NCBI GenBank assembly: GCA_964035545.1 | Contig: OZ037770.1 | Span: 4,633,662-4,693,661, forward strand | Length of the DNA: 60,000 bases | Direction: 5' to 3' | DNA from: Bugula neritina | Taxonomy: Eukaryota; Bryozoa; Gymnolaemata; Cheilostomatida; Bugulidae | Shown: positions 1 through 9,012 of the stretch, piece after piece | Layout: each line of letters begins with the position of its first letter | How positions within the stretch are numbered: position 1 is the first letter of the stretch | Translations under genes and position numbers: made by a program | Notes under the pieces: generated by a model | The model's input: only the letters and a program-made list of their open reading frames with translations | What the model was told of the DNA's origin: nothing | Database searches by the model: none

Positions 1-700
1 GTGGTCCTACTTTGGTTTACTCCCCAGAGGCGACAGAGGTCGCTCATCAGTTGAGACTGGAATTGCGACCCCTGGTCCGAGTGTAGTTGCTCGGGCAACC
101 CAAAGTAGCAGAATACACGCTGATCTAGTGTGCTGGCCACTGTCGGGGCAGACGCGTCTGGAATAGCCAGTGCGTCTGCCCACCTAGTGAAGTGGCCGGT
201 CAGCACTAGAATCCAGCTGTTTCCTCTGGGGGTGATGCGCATGGGTCCGACCAAGTCAACAGCTACCACCTGCCAGGGCCTGCCAGCATAGAGCCTTCGC
301 CGTTCCGCTTCCCTGGGAAGACGGCCATGCTTGCTGGCCTGGCAGACTTCGCATTGCTTGATCCTTAGGCGGACGTCACGCTCCATGTTGGGCCAATACC
401 ACTGGAGCCTTAGCTTTGTAAGCACCCTCCGAACTCCGGCGTGAGCCTGTCGGTGGGTGTCTCATACTAGCTCTCGGCGCATGGCGGCTGGGCAGATCAC
501 CCTTTCTCGACCAGGGTGTCCCTGGTCGGCGGCCAAGGTGATGGTCAGCAGACCGTTTGGCCCGATCCGCAGAGAGTCCCAGTCTTGGCCGTACAGCCGT
601 AATTCGGCGCACCCCTGCCGCAGCTGTTCTTCACTTGGTCGTCGCCCTTCCCGTTTAGCTCGATATATGTCAGCTACCACCCCAGGGAGGTCCTCCTGGA
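1..700 (-). pseudogene. gypsy pol: integrase (partial)
   Basis: The minus strand codes an H2C2 zinc-binding region near 360-450 (HRQAH followed by CEVC), then the integrase core with the first Asp in VDLVGPM (about 235-255) and the second in HSDQGSQF (about 60-85). The third catalytic residue, Glu, would lie off the left edge. It reads in the same frame as the RNase H upstream, with one TGA stop at 462-464. In life the enzyme inserts the cDNA into the genome; this copy cannot make a full-length protein. Frame and family are clear; the right-hand boundary is approximate. Confidence 0.88.
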
Positions 701-1420
701 GTTTCTGCAGCTTTCTGACATTGCGAGCTAAGACAGGGTTGGCGCGGAGGTTGTTGACAGCCTTCGGTGGGTTAGGGCTCCTTGGTCGGAGTTGACCTTG
801 GTCCCAGTCGTAGCTCACTTCAGGGTGGTCCAGTGTCGCCAACTCGGATCTTGGGGGACCCCCATTCCTTCTCTCGATATGGTGACACTGTTTACACCCC
901 TCGTCCGACCGCCGACTCAGCCCGTCTGCATTGCCGTGTTTCCTACCGGGTCGATGTTCGATCCGGTATGAAAACTCGGCCAGGACTTCGAGCCATCCGG
1001 CGACTTGACTGGACGGTTCAGCTCTCTTACACAGCCAGATCAAGGAGGCGTGGTCCGTCCGCAAGCGGAACGGCCTACCGTAGAGATAAGGCCGGAAGTG
1101 TTTCACTGACTTGATTACTGCCAGCAACTCCTTGCGAGTGATGCAGTAATTGCGCTCTGGGGGTGAAAGTGATTTGCTGTAATAAGCTGCGACTACTTCA
1201 CGGCCCTCTTGTACTTGCGACAGCACAGCACCAACATTCTGGTCACTGGCGTCTGTGTCAAGGATATACTCCAGAGCGGGGTCTGGGTAGGCCAGAATTG
1301 GAGCCTCTAGCAAACGGCTCTTGAGACTGTCGAATGCCCTTTGTTCGACGGGTATCCACTGCCAGGCCAGCCCCTTTGCGATGAGCCGATTCAACGGCTG
1401 TGCAACTCCCGCAAAGTCTG
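700..1420 (-). pseudogene. gypsy pol: RNase H
   Basis: Codes a Ty3/gypsy RNase H: DTDASDQNVGAVLSQ with its catalytic Asp, then the conserved block YYSKSLSPPERNY and the Glu of TRKELLAVI, then RTDHASLIWL. It removes RNA from RNA/DNA hybrids during reverse transcription. It is open from about 1394 down to 465; a TAA interrupts the segment just upstream (the YYR-stop-YIPDF region, about 1417) that joins it to the reverse transcriptase thumb. Confidence 0.9.
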
Positions 1421-2110
1421 GTATGTATTATCTGTAATACCCTACCAGCCCCAGGAAAGCCCGGAGTCCGGTCAAATCCTGGGGGTGACCCAGTCGGCCA
1501 CAGCCCGCACCTTATCGGGGTCCGTCGCCACGCCATTACGGCCGACTACGTGCCCCAGGTACTTCACCTCCGGCTGCAAGAGAGCGCATTTGGAAGGTTT
1601 GAGCTTGAGACCGGCACCTCGGAGACGCTCGAAGACCTCCCGCAAATGACTGACATGGGTCGGGAAGTCTGGGGAGATAACAATGACATCATCGAGGTAG
1701 ATCAGCAGTGTCTTCCAATGGAGCCCGCTGAGGACTTGCTCCATCAGCCTCTGGAAGGTAGCAGGAGCAGAAGTTAACCCGAAGGGCAGTACCTTCCACT
1801 TCCACAGCGCGTCTTGGGTGATGAACGCCGCTTTCTCCTGGGCGTCGGGACTGTGGGGAACTTGCCAGTAACCACTCAGCCAATTTAAAGTACTGAAGTA
1901 CTTGCTGCCGGCTAAGGCGTCCAGGGAGAGGTAGGGGAGGTAGAGGGTAGGCGTCCTGTATGGTTACGCTATTAGGTTTGCGGTAATTCACACAGAACCA
2001 CCAACTGCCGTCTTTTTTCCGGACCAGGACGACCGGCGAGCTCTACGCACTATGTGCAGGTTCTATGAGGCCGCGGTCCAGAAGATCCCGGACTTGTCGG
2101 CTGACCTCCC
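1420..2110 (-). pseudogene. gypsy pol: reverse transcriptase, broken
   Basis: Contains the LIEPAHSA and [11 protein letters not shown] blocks, [17 protein letters not shown], the palm motif A region ([11 protein letters not shown]), [16 protein letters not shown] and the catalytic YLDD (about 1695-1710). There is a TAG stop at about 2046, a frameshift near 1950 in the DAYPLP stretch, and another near 1485. In motif A the usual catalytic Asp (FSTLD) is Asn here. The element could not reverse-transcribe itself. Confidence 0.9.
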
Positions 2111-2756
2111 TTTCCTTCTCTGGCCCCAGTCTCCGGATGGGTTGGCGGATAGGCAAAGTCCCGGCAGCTAGCGGTATCTCGTGACGGACGGCTTTAGTTA
2201 AGCCCTCGTCCTGGTCTCCGCTGCTGAACACGTCCCCATACTGGCGCAGCAACTGGGCCATAGCCTGGCGCTCCCTGTTGCCCGCACAGCCTTCACAGGC
2301 TGACTTGTATAGTTCTTGGACGTGTTCCGGGACAGTCCCCCGCCGTGCAGACGGGCGCTCTTGGGGACCCTCCGTCGCTTCGCCCAGCGACGGTCCTATG
2401 TCTCCCTCTTGGACCGTGTGGAAACGGCCCAATAAGGATCCAGACGGTAGTGTCACTGACTCTGAAAAGGGGTTGACGCACTGAACCAAGATCTCCCCCC
2501 GGTCAGTCAGCCGATTCAAGCTGCTGGCGAGTTGGATTCTCTGGTGCGTTTCTTCGACAACCCCTAATCCATAGAGTTGGCGGTCATTCACTCTACAGTG
2601 AATGGTCGCCCGGGAGCGGCCGGGTACCGTACAGTTACGGACCACCTGCACGCCCCCGACCAGGGGGCGATCGAACTTGTCGACACAGGAAAGCTCCCGG
2701 CCTGCCATTAGTATGGCGGACTTATGGAAGTCGATGTGGCACTGGTGTCGCTTCAA
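2110..2756 (-). pseudogene. gypsy pol: protease-RT linker region
   Basis: Open minus-strand frame between the protease and the RT fingers. It carries HEIPLAAGTLPIRQPIRR, the conserved lead-in to gypsy reverse transcriptases, and ends in the RDLLDRGLIEPAHSA block. Upstream text such as GRSRATIHCRVNDRQL resembles the linker after the retropepsin fold. A frame break separates it from the protease. Confidence 0.75.
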
Positions 2757-3145
2757 GAACGGCGTCCCCAGGATAGCGTCCTCTTCCAGCTGGCTGAGGA
2801 TAATAGTTTCCTAGATGGCCTGGTTGCGGACGCGGCCAGGCAGCTCTACAACACCGTAGAAAGGGATACACGACCCGTCTGCGAGGGTGCCAGGTTCTCC
2901 GGTGTAGGGAGCTAACCCCTTCCTCACCTGGGCAGGGAGGGCATCGAAGACTCATCTGCTGAGGAGATTCGTGTTGCAACCGGAGTCCAGCAAGAACGTG
3001 ACGGTTTTGCCGGCTACCTTCCCGGGCAGGAAGTAGCTTTCTCCATGCGGCTGCAACCTTACTTCCCCAGCATGCGTAGCCTCGGTCAAACGGCATGGTG
3101 TCTGTTTGGTGGTATGCGGGCGCCGCTTCTTCGGCGGAGGGGTGT
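2756..3145 (-). pseudogene. gypsy pol: retropepsin-like aspartic protease
   Basis: The minus strand shows FLLDSGCNTNLLSR (about 2955-3000), the D-S-G active-site motif of a retropepsin, preceded by GESYFLPGKVAGKTV. The frame changes after about 2952, so the C-terminal half of the protease is displaced. The same SYFLxGK....LLLD block occurs in the relic at 47065-47319, marking a related element. Confidence 0.8.
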
Positions 3146-4084
3146 TTAATTCCCTTCCGATGTCCCGAGGCACCTCGCCGGCCAGCTCCGTCTCCGGTAG
3201 CTGGCTAAAGCGGTTGGTGAGTGGTAGCACGAACGGCTCCTGTCGCCCGATAGGGCGGGTGGTCCGTCGTGGTATCTGCCATCCCTGGGGTCGCTCTCTC
3301 TTCTGCTTGTGGGGCCTCTTTCTGGGTTGGGGTTCCTGGAGCGGGGAGGTCCTGGCTTGTTGTTGCTCCTATTCCGGGTAGTCTTTCCCGAGGTCTCTCC
3401 CTTTTGTCCTCGGTTAAGGGGGCCGGCATCGGTAAGAGTCTTGGCCATCTGTTTCAGCCTGGCGCTCAGCTGGCCCATCTTCTCTCCGAGTGGTTGGGCT
3501 ATCTCCGCGGTGACCTGCATGCCTTCTGGTTTCCTTGTATGTAACTGCTCGGCCCGGAGATAGTCTTCTCCGATTTGTAGGGCGCTTTCTAGAGTGGTCA
3601 CTCCTTTTGCATGTAGTTGATGGCAAAAACCCACATCTTTTAGGGATTGCATGAAGTCAATGAGAGTAAAGTTTCGTCGGTGTGCTTCTGGCAGGTCACT
3701 GTATGCGCTCGGCGCCAGTCTCTTCACCAAGGCGACGTGGTCGCGGAGCGGAGTATTTTTCGCCTGGCGTAGCACTTGTAGACGAGCTCTGGCTTCCAGA
3801 GCGGGGGTGCCAAAACGGCTCCGTAATGTAGTGAATATTTCCGCCACGCTCCGTCCCTGTCCGAACGGTCTAGCGCGCTCCGTCAATACTTCCCGCAGCT
3901 TGACGAGGGCTATTTGCGGCGGCCATTGAGCGACATTTGCTACTTCGTGGAATTCTTCAATGAATTGCTCTACATCTTCTACACCCGTGAAGTTGGGAGC
4001 GGTCAGTTAATCTCTATACACCTCCTCCATATGTAAGAAATTGGCTGGCTTACCTCCCGGGTGCTTCGTTGTGTGCTCTGTCAT
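3146..4084 (-). pseudogene. gypsy gag, one in-frame stop
   Basis: An ATG at 4082-4084 lies 33 bp inside the primer binding site and opens a frame that continues, after one TAA stop (25 codons in), to 3146. The middle part (LTAPNFTGVEDVEQFIEEF, then RSRFGTPALEARARLQVLRQ) has the helical capsid-like pattern of gypsy Gag, with polar residues and Gln/Lys-rich helices. The C-terminal third is Arg/Pro-rich. I see no CCHC zinc knuckle. The start is chosen as the first ATG after the LTR in the correct frame. Confidence 0.75.
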
Positions 4085-4116
4085 ATTCTCCGTCTCTTCA
4101 TTGTCTCAGCTAGAAT

Positions 4117-4135
4117 AATCCCACCGCTGCCACCA
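4117..4135 (-). other. Primer binding site, tRNA-Leu type
   Basis: The minus strand reads TGGTGGCAGCGGTGGGATT directly inside the LTR. It is complementary to a tRNA 3' end AATCCCACCGCTGCCACCA, which is the acceptor end of animal leucine tRNAs. One base separates it from the LTR. Confidence 0.8.
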
Positions 4136-4136
4136 C

Positions 4137-4420
4137 TGTTGTGCGAAGCACAATATTTATGTGGGCTTTCTAGTGAGCAATCAGCATCTAGTCACAAGCA
4201 ATTCACTGGTAATCTCGTTTATCGTAATCAAACTTTATTATAAACTATAAAATATGGCGTAAAAATCTCTATAAGTATTATCACAATGCTACTTTACATC
4301 ACGGCAAGTATACGCTAACTAACTAATAAATTGTTCTGCTTGGCTTCATCCAATAGTTGCCAATCACTCTCTGATTGGCAGGGGGATACGCGTGAGGCGT
4401 AAACCACGCCCCATTACGCA
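4137..4420 (-). repeat. 5' LTR of the gypsy element
   Basis: AT-rich block between the primer binding site and interrupted host intron. On the minus strand it begins TGCGTAATGG and ends CACAACA, giving TG...CA ends. The host junction is set by alignment to intact intron copies (for example 9255). Only one LTR is in the window, so the inner end rests on the primer site and the outer end on the intron break. Confidence 0.75.
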
Positions 4421-4470
4421 TGTCAATTATTGAAACTTTCTTAGCTTCTTGCCCTAATCACTTTGACCTT
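4421..4470 (+). other. Fragment of a locus 1 intron, trapped between two insertions
   Basis: These 50 bp match the intron text found uninterrupted at 9255-9305 and 13757-13800 (tgtcaattat...cttagcttcttgcc...ctttgac). The same intron resumes at 8739. So the gypsy LTR and the LINE landed in one intron just upstream of the first visible LRR exon. Confidence 0.85.
4464..4470 (+). repeat. LINE target site duplication, left
   Basis: tgacctt, repeated at the right end of the LINE. The empty site is visible in sister introns as ctttgac followed by tatccattgctgg. Confidence 0.8.
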
Positions 4471-4714
4471 TTTTGTTGGGCTCTTTTTTAAGAGCAAACT
4501 ACTTCACATTTCATGAAGCAAATAATTTTCATTAAGCAAACAATTTTGTCCTTTGCTAGTTGTTCTTGCCCCTGCATTTCTCTTCTTTTTTTCTGGGCTT
4601 TTTTTCCTTTGTTTTCTTCTCGGAGCAGGCAGTTTTGTTGCTTCGCTCTGAAATTCTTTCCCTCTTCTAGGGGTACCTGATCTGACACCTATTCTTGGTC
4701 TGTAAACACCTGCA

Positions 4715-5678
4715 ATGGCTGGTAAGGAGTCTGGTGGTCAGAGTTCTCGTACTAGTTCAACCTCGGGGGGGGGGGGGCTCTAATGCATGCACATTATGCA
4801 CAATGTCAACATATAATAAACCCAGTCTTGAGTGCTGTCTCTGTTCGAGATCGACACATACCAACTGTCTACCAGACTGGAAGGACCTAAATCGATCTAT
4901 AGATATCATCAGACTGTTTTCTACATCGGGCTTGAAATGGTATTGCCAGACATGTGAGCCCACGCTCAGTGATTACATCAGCGGTGATGAAATTAAAAAA
5001 TCTCTTGCTCAAAAAGAAACTAAAATGGATTCTGTCCAAAACCTTGTCTGTGAGAATATCAAACTGACCAAATCTGAGACAATCAAGCCCGATAACACAG
5101 AACCCTGGTTTACTGAAATCAAACAAACTGTCGAAAGATTGGAAACCAATGTCTAATCCCAACTGAAAAGAAAAGAGAAGGAAGAGCGTGTTATCATACA
5201 TGGCTTAAAAGAGAATAACAATACCATGGAAGAGATTATAGAAATATGTGATATTCTAAGTTTCAATCATGAGTCTCTGCTAAAATTCTCTAGACTAGGT
5301 AGACGTAACATGAACTTCCCCAACTCTGACAAAATAAGACCAGTTAAAGCTACCTTTAATTCTGAGATGAATAAAAATGATTTTATGTATAGATACAACA
5401 CCTGGGAAAATAAAACATCTACATGTTGTACACCAGACCTATCTCCTGAAGAGCGTGACCGTGACTATAAACTTAGAAAACTGAGGGACGAATTAAAAGC
5501 AACTCACTCAGACAAAATGTTTCAAGTAAGAAATGGCTCTATTTACTCCAAGTCTAAAACATCCGGGTCAGACCGCTGGTCCAAGTTTGCCCATGACTCT
5601 GATACTATTGCTTCAGAATCTCTCCGGGACCCCAGCGAGACTAACACCACAACTGATAAAAACACAGCTGGACATTAG
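4715..5678 (+). pseudogene. LINE ORF1: PHD-like zinc finger and RNA-binding protein
   Basis: Begins at ATG 4715 (MAGKESGGQ). A homopolymer of about 13 G near 4767 shifts the frame, after which a Cys-rich PHD-type finger follows (CTLC, CCLC, HTNC, WYCQTC, about 4790-4955), typical of ORF1 in CR1-group LINEs. A coiled-coil-like stretch leads to a TAA (5154-5156). The same frame continues through ERVIIHGLKE, which resembles the RNA-binding fold of other LINE ORF1 proteins, to 5678. The product would bind LINE RNA; this copy is frameshifted and truncated. Confidence 0.8.
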
Positions 5679-5736
5679 ATATATACAAGTCATACTTACC
5701 ACTCTACTGCTAACTAACCTGTCCAACTCAACTATC

Positions 5737-6438
5737 ATGGCAGAACAAAAAGAGTTTAAAGTAATATCTTGGATTTGTAATGGTATCAGGAGTAAAATAC
5801 ATGAACTTTCCATGCCATTATATCAGCAATCGCCAGATATCTTTTGCTAATGTGAAACAAAACTAGATTCATCAGTTTCCGATAATGAGTTAACCAGAGG
5901 CTACACCCTTTACCGGCGTGATGGAACTGACGGACTAGGACGTGGAGGTGGAGTCCTTATAGGCCTATCCAATAAATGTCCCTTTGTTGTTAGTAGAATC
6001 AATGTCTCACACCCTGGGGAAATCATTGCCCTTGATTTATCAATCTGTGGATACTCTTTCACTATTGCATGCTATTACCGTAGGCCCTGTATAAAACAAG
6101 TAGAAGATATAGTAAATTGGTATTATGATCAAACCAATCCGAACATTGTTATGGTTGGGGATTTTAACCTACCTGACATTGGCTGGAATGATAGTTACAG
6201 GCCTGTACTTAAAACAACAAGAGAAACTAACTTGCATCAATTGTTCGTAGATTTTATAATTTCGAATAATCTTTCTCAGGCTATCAATAAACCTACTCAC
6301 GACAAAGGTAATACGCTTGATCTAGTTGTTACAGATGTAACTACCACTAACCCCCGAGTTGAGTCATTCTGCTCTGACCATTTTATTATCAATTTCAATG
6401 TGTTGGCGGATAATGTTTTAAAAGGACAGCATCTTTAA
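5737..6438 (+). pseudogene. LINE ORF2 N-terminus: APE-type endonuclease
   Basis: ATG at 5737 opens the endonuclease: VISWICNGIRSK at the start, CETKLDSSV, GGGVLIGLS, ACYYRRP, then the phosphatase-like motif VGDFNLPDIGW (about 6153-6187) and the terminal SDHFII (His of the active site). A TAA at 5848-5850 interrupts just before CETKL. It would nick the target DNA to prime reverse transcription. Confidence 0.88.
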
Positions 6439-7428
6439 CCAAACCAAAACCATATTGGCAGTTTGAAAAGGCAGACATAACGAACATCACCGTGGACTGT
6501 TACTCCCTACATTGTAAAATCACCTAAGAAATGTAGCGCTGAACAATTATGGCATAATCTCAAATCTGGAATACTTCAGGTAGCACATTCTAATATCCCA
6601 TACAAATTTAGAAAGAAAAAAAATCAGAACTCTAGATATCCCAAGAAACTGAAAGTGAGATCAGAAAAAGAAAACCCCTCCACCTAGCTTGCCTTAACGA
6701 TCGCACCCCGCACAACATTTTAAAACATGCTACCCAGTCCCGGTACTGCAAGAAATTGTGTAACAAGGACTATAATAATTATATAAACAAACACATATGC
6801 AATACATTAGAGCAGGGTGATTCAAAACCTCTTTATCGGTTAATAGCAAGTGAAAAGGGCAGCTCAAATACTGTACGCCAACTAGACAACATCCCCCTAA
6901 CAACAATACTGCTATAGCTGAATCTTTTGCGGACTCCTTTGCTTCTGTGTTTTCTATTGATGATGGTAATATCCCTCCCTGCATTCCACCTCAAACTATA
7001 TCATCTCCTATACAATTTGATCCTCGGGGAGTCCTAACACAGCTCACCAAACTCGATCCACGAAAAGGTGCTGGCCCAGATGAGCTTTCTCCTGCACTTC
7101 TAAAATATCTTGCACATTATATATATGAGCCCCTGACAAAGGTTTTTCAGTACTTTTACGATACATCTCAGACACCACAAGACTGGAAAACAGCAAACAT
7201 TGTACCGATCTTCAAGAAATGAAGTCGTACAGACCCGCTGAATTATAGGCCAATATCACTCACTTCTATCATATCCAAAATCTTCGAGCATATCGTATCA
7301 CATAATAGCAACTGTTTCCTCGAATCAAATGACCTGTTTTACCCACACCAACATGTTTTCAGGACAAATCATGGCTGCGATACTCAGTTGTTGAATACCG
7401 TGAGTGAATTTATAGATTTTTCGACGAA
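6439..7428 (+). pseudogene. LINE ORF2: linker and RT fingers, frame-broken
   Basis: Shifts between frames. Recognisable pieces are DPRKGAGPDELSPALLKYL and TPQDWKTANIVPIFKK (6947-7219), a stop, then DPLNYRPISLTSIISKIFE, the conserved fingers block of LINE reverse transcriptases, and HQHVFRTNHGCDTQL. These are motifs 0 to 2a in the expected order. Confidence 0.82.
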
Positions 7429-8469
7429 ATGATACCGGTTGACCTCGCTGTCTTGGATTTTTCAAAGGCCTTTGACGCTGTGTCGCACCAAAAACTACAG
7501 GTTAAACTGCTAAATATCGGAATAGCTGATAAAACTGTTAAATGGATTTTTTCATGGCTTCAGAGCCGTCTTCTTTCAGTCTGTGTCAACAACGTCAAAT
7601 CGGCCACTAGACATGTGACCTCAGGAGTGCGCCAAGGCAGTGTATTAGGACCATTGTTATCTAGTGTGTACATAAATGACATGCACTCTGCGGTAGCCAA
7701 CAGCAAGCTTAAACTATATGCGGATGATTCCTTGTTGTACAAACCAATCACAACACATGCTGATTCTAGTTTGTTTCAGAATGACTTAGACCATCTTATA
7801 ACTTGGGCAGACAGTTCTCAGATGAAGTTCAATATAAATAAATGTGAGCATATGACAATTCAACGCTCCACTGTAAATCCTCTAGTGTCTCAATACAGCA
7901 TGAATAATGACCTCTTACAATGTGTTGACAAAGTATTATACCTTGGTGTCACGATTGATAATGAACTGTCATTTGATCAACATATAATAAACATTTGCTC
8001 AAAAGCTAATAAATTATTACACATGCTGATGCGCTGTCTAAAAAAGGCTAAAAGTAAAACCAGAGCCATAGCTTATAAAAAAGTCTGTTGCCCTATACTA
8101 GAATTTGTGACTCACACCTGGTCTCCATTTAAATTGAAAAACATCAACATCATAGAAGGTATAAATAGAAAAGCTTTCAGGTGGACATTCTGTAGGAGAA
8201 AACGAGATCATATAACTGAGCTCATGACAAACTCTAATTGGGATAGCCTTGCACAAAGACATGACAATGCAGACCAAAAAATGTACCTTCGTATGCTTTC
8301 TGGTAGTGCTGCTATAGACCAGGACCGGTTCTCCCTTCATCTTGCAGAGTCTCACAATACCAGACATGGTGCTATTAAGGGCAATATCCTTACCAAAACT
8401 CCAAACATTCATATAAACATCGCATCCATAAACTTTTTTAATGATTCTATAGCTGCTTTGCTTAACTGA
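7429..8469 (+). pseudogene. LINE ORF2: reverse transcriptase palm and C-terminus
   Basis: The longest open piece (346 codons). Motif A is AVLDFSKAFDAVSH, motif B SGVRQGSVLGPLL, motif C YADD (about 7718-7729), followed by the thumb (KCEHMTIQ, LGVTIDNELSFDQHI) and the HxxxxxxR-rich C-terminus ending at TGA 8467-8469. The catalytic residues are intact here; the defects lie upstream. The clade is judged CR1-like from motif spelling and the tail, not from a tree. Confidence 0.9.
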
Positions 8470-8716
8470 TTATAAGCACTTAACACCGACTCTGCTTTAT
8501 ATCATCTGAAGCTGTGCGGTGTATATTTATTTATTTATTTACTTTTTTTTCTCTCCTGGCAGTAGCTAGCTATTGAGCTTTGAATCAAAGCATAATTAAC
8601 TATATTCTTATCTCGTAGACAAAACGGTTTTCTTCCTTGCTACTGATAATCTAAACAATTGTTCATACACCACTGCATCTCGATAAAAGAGCCCAAGCGC
8701 TCCGAGTGAGATTAAT

Positions 8717-8742
8717 TAGATGAGATGATGAGATGAGATGAC
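8717..8742 (+). repeat. ATGAG microsatellite tail of the LINE
   Basis: Reads agatgagatgatgagatgag and then merges with the target duplication. Short tandem 3' tails of this kind mark the reverse-transcription start of CR1-type elements. Confidence 0.75.
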
Positions 8743-8874
8743 CTTCCATTGCTGGAATTATTTTGTTTTCTGCATTTTTTCCTGGCTGATTACGCTTGAG
8801 CAATAGAGTCCATACAGTGTATGTTATTATCACGCAGTAGACTGCACAAATCTTACCCTTTATGATTATTACAG
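8739..8874 (+). other. Locus 1 intron, 3' part, with LRR exon acceptor
   Basis: Resumes the interrupted intron with ccattgctggaatt, ending in tattacag before the LRR exon at 8875. The same text precedes most other LRR exons. Confidence 0.85.
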
Positions 8875-9012
8875 TTTATGTCAGCTGACTCAGTTAGAGA
8901 AACTAGACATAGGATGGAATCCTCTCAACGCAGTACCAGAAGTTGTGTCATCACTCACATCACTTAAAGAGTTGGATATGTGGAGCTGTAAAATATCTAA
9001 TCTACCTGAGAG
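8875..9012 (+). CDS. Locus 1 LRR-pair exon 1
   Basis: 46 codons, phase 2 at both ends: acceptor ttacag, donor AG|GTCTGC. Two 23-residue LRRs; exposed positions read LDIGWN and LDMWSCKIS. Confidence 0.85.

Larger units (their letters stand above)
1..4420 (-). mobile_element. Ty3/gypsy LTR retrotransposon, 3' part cut by window edge, broken
   Basis: Minus-strand element read from its 5' LTR (4137-4420) through a tRNA-Leu primer site, gag, protease, reverse transcriptase, RNase H and integrase to the left edge. The order PR-RT-RH-IN is that of Ty3/gypsy (Metaviridae-type) elements. It is clearly more GC-rich than the host DNA around it. Several in-frame stops and at least two frameshifts in pol show that it is dead. 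The LTR abuts 'tgtcaattattgaaac', which is the middle of a repeated intron found intact at 9255, 10648 and 13755, so the element sits inside an intron of the LRR gene to its right. The other LTR and the target duplication lie outside the window. Confidence 0.93.
4471..8738 (+). mobile_element. CR1-like non-LTR retrotransposon (LINE), nearly full length, inactive
   Basis: A complete insertion bounded by the 7-bp target duplication tgacctt (4464-4470 and 8739-8745). It has a 5' UTR, ORF1 with a PHD-like zinc finger, ORF2 with an apurinic-type endonuclease and a reverse transcriptase, and a short 3' UTR ending in an ATGAG-type microsatellite, a tail style seen in CR1-group LINEs. Several stops and frameshifts in both ORFs show that it no longer moves. 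Confidence 0.9.

Noticed and set aside
457-1777. Plus-strand ORFs over the gypsy element
   Set aside because: They are antisense shadows of the minus-strand pol frames, which carry the known motifs.
5613-5813. Minus-strand ORF across LINE ORF1/ORF2 boundary
   Set aside because: Antisense to recognised LINE coding sequence and without motifs.
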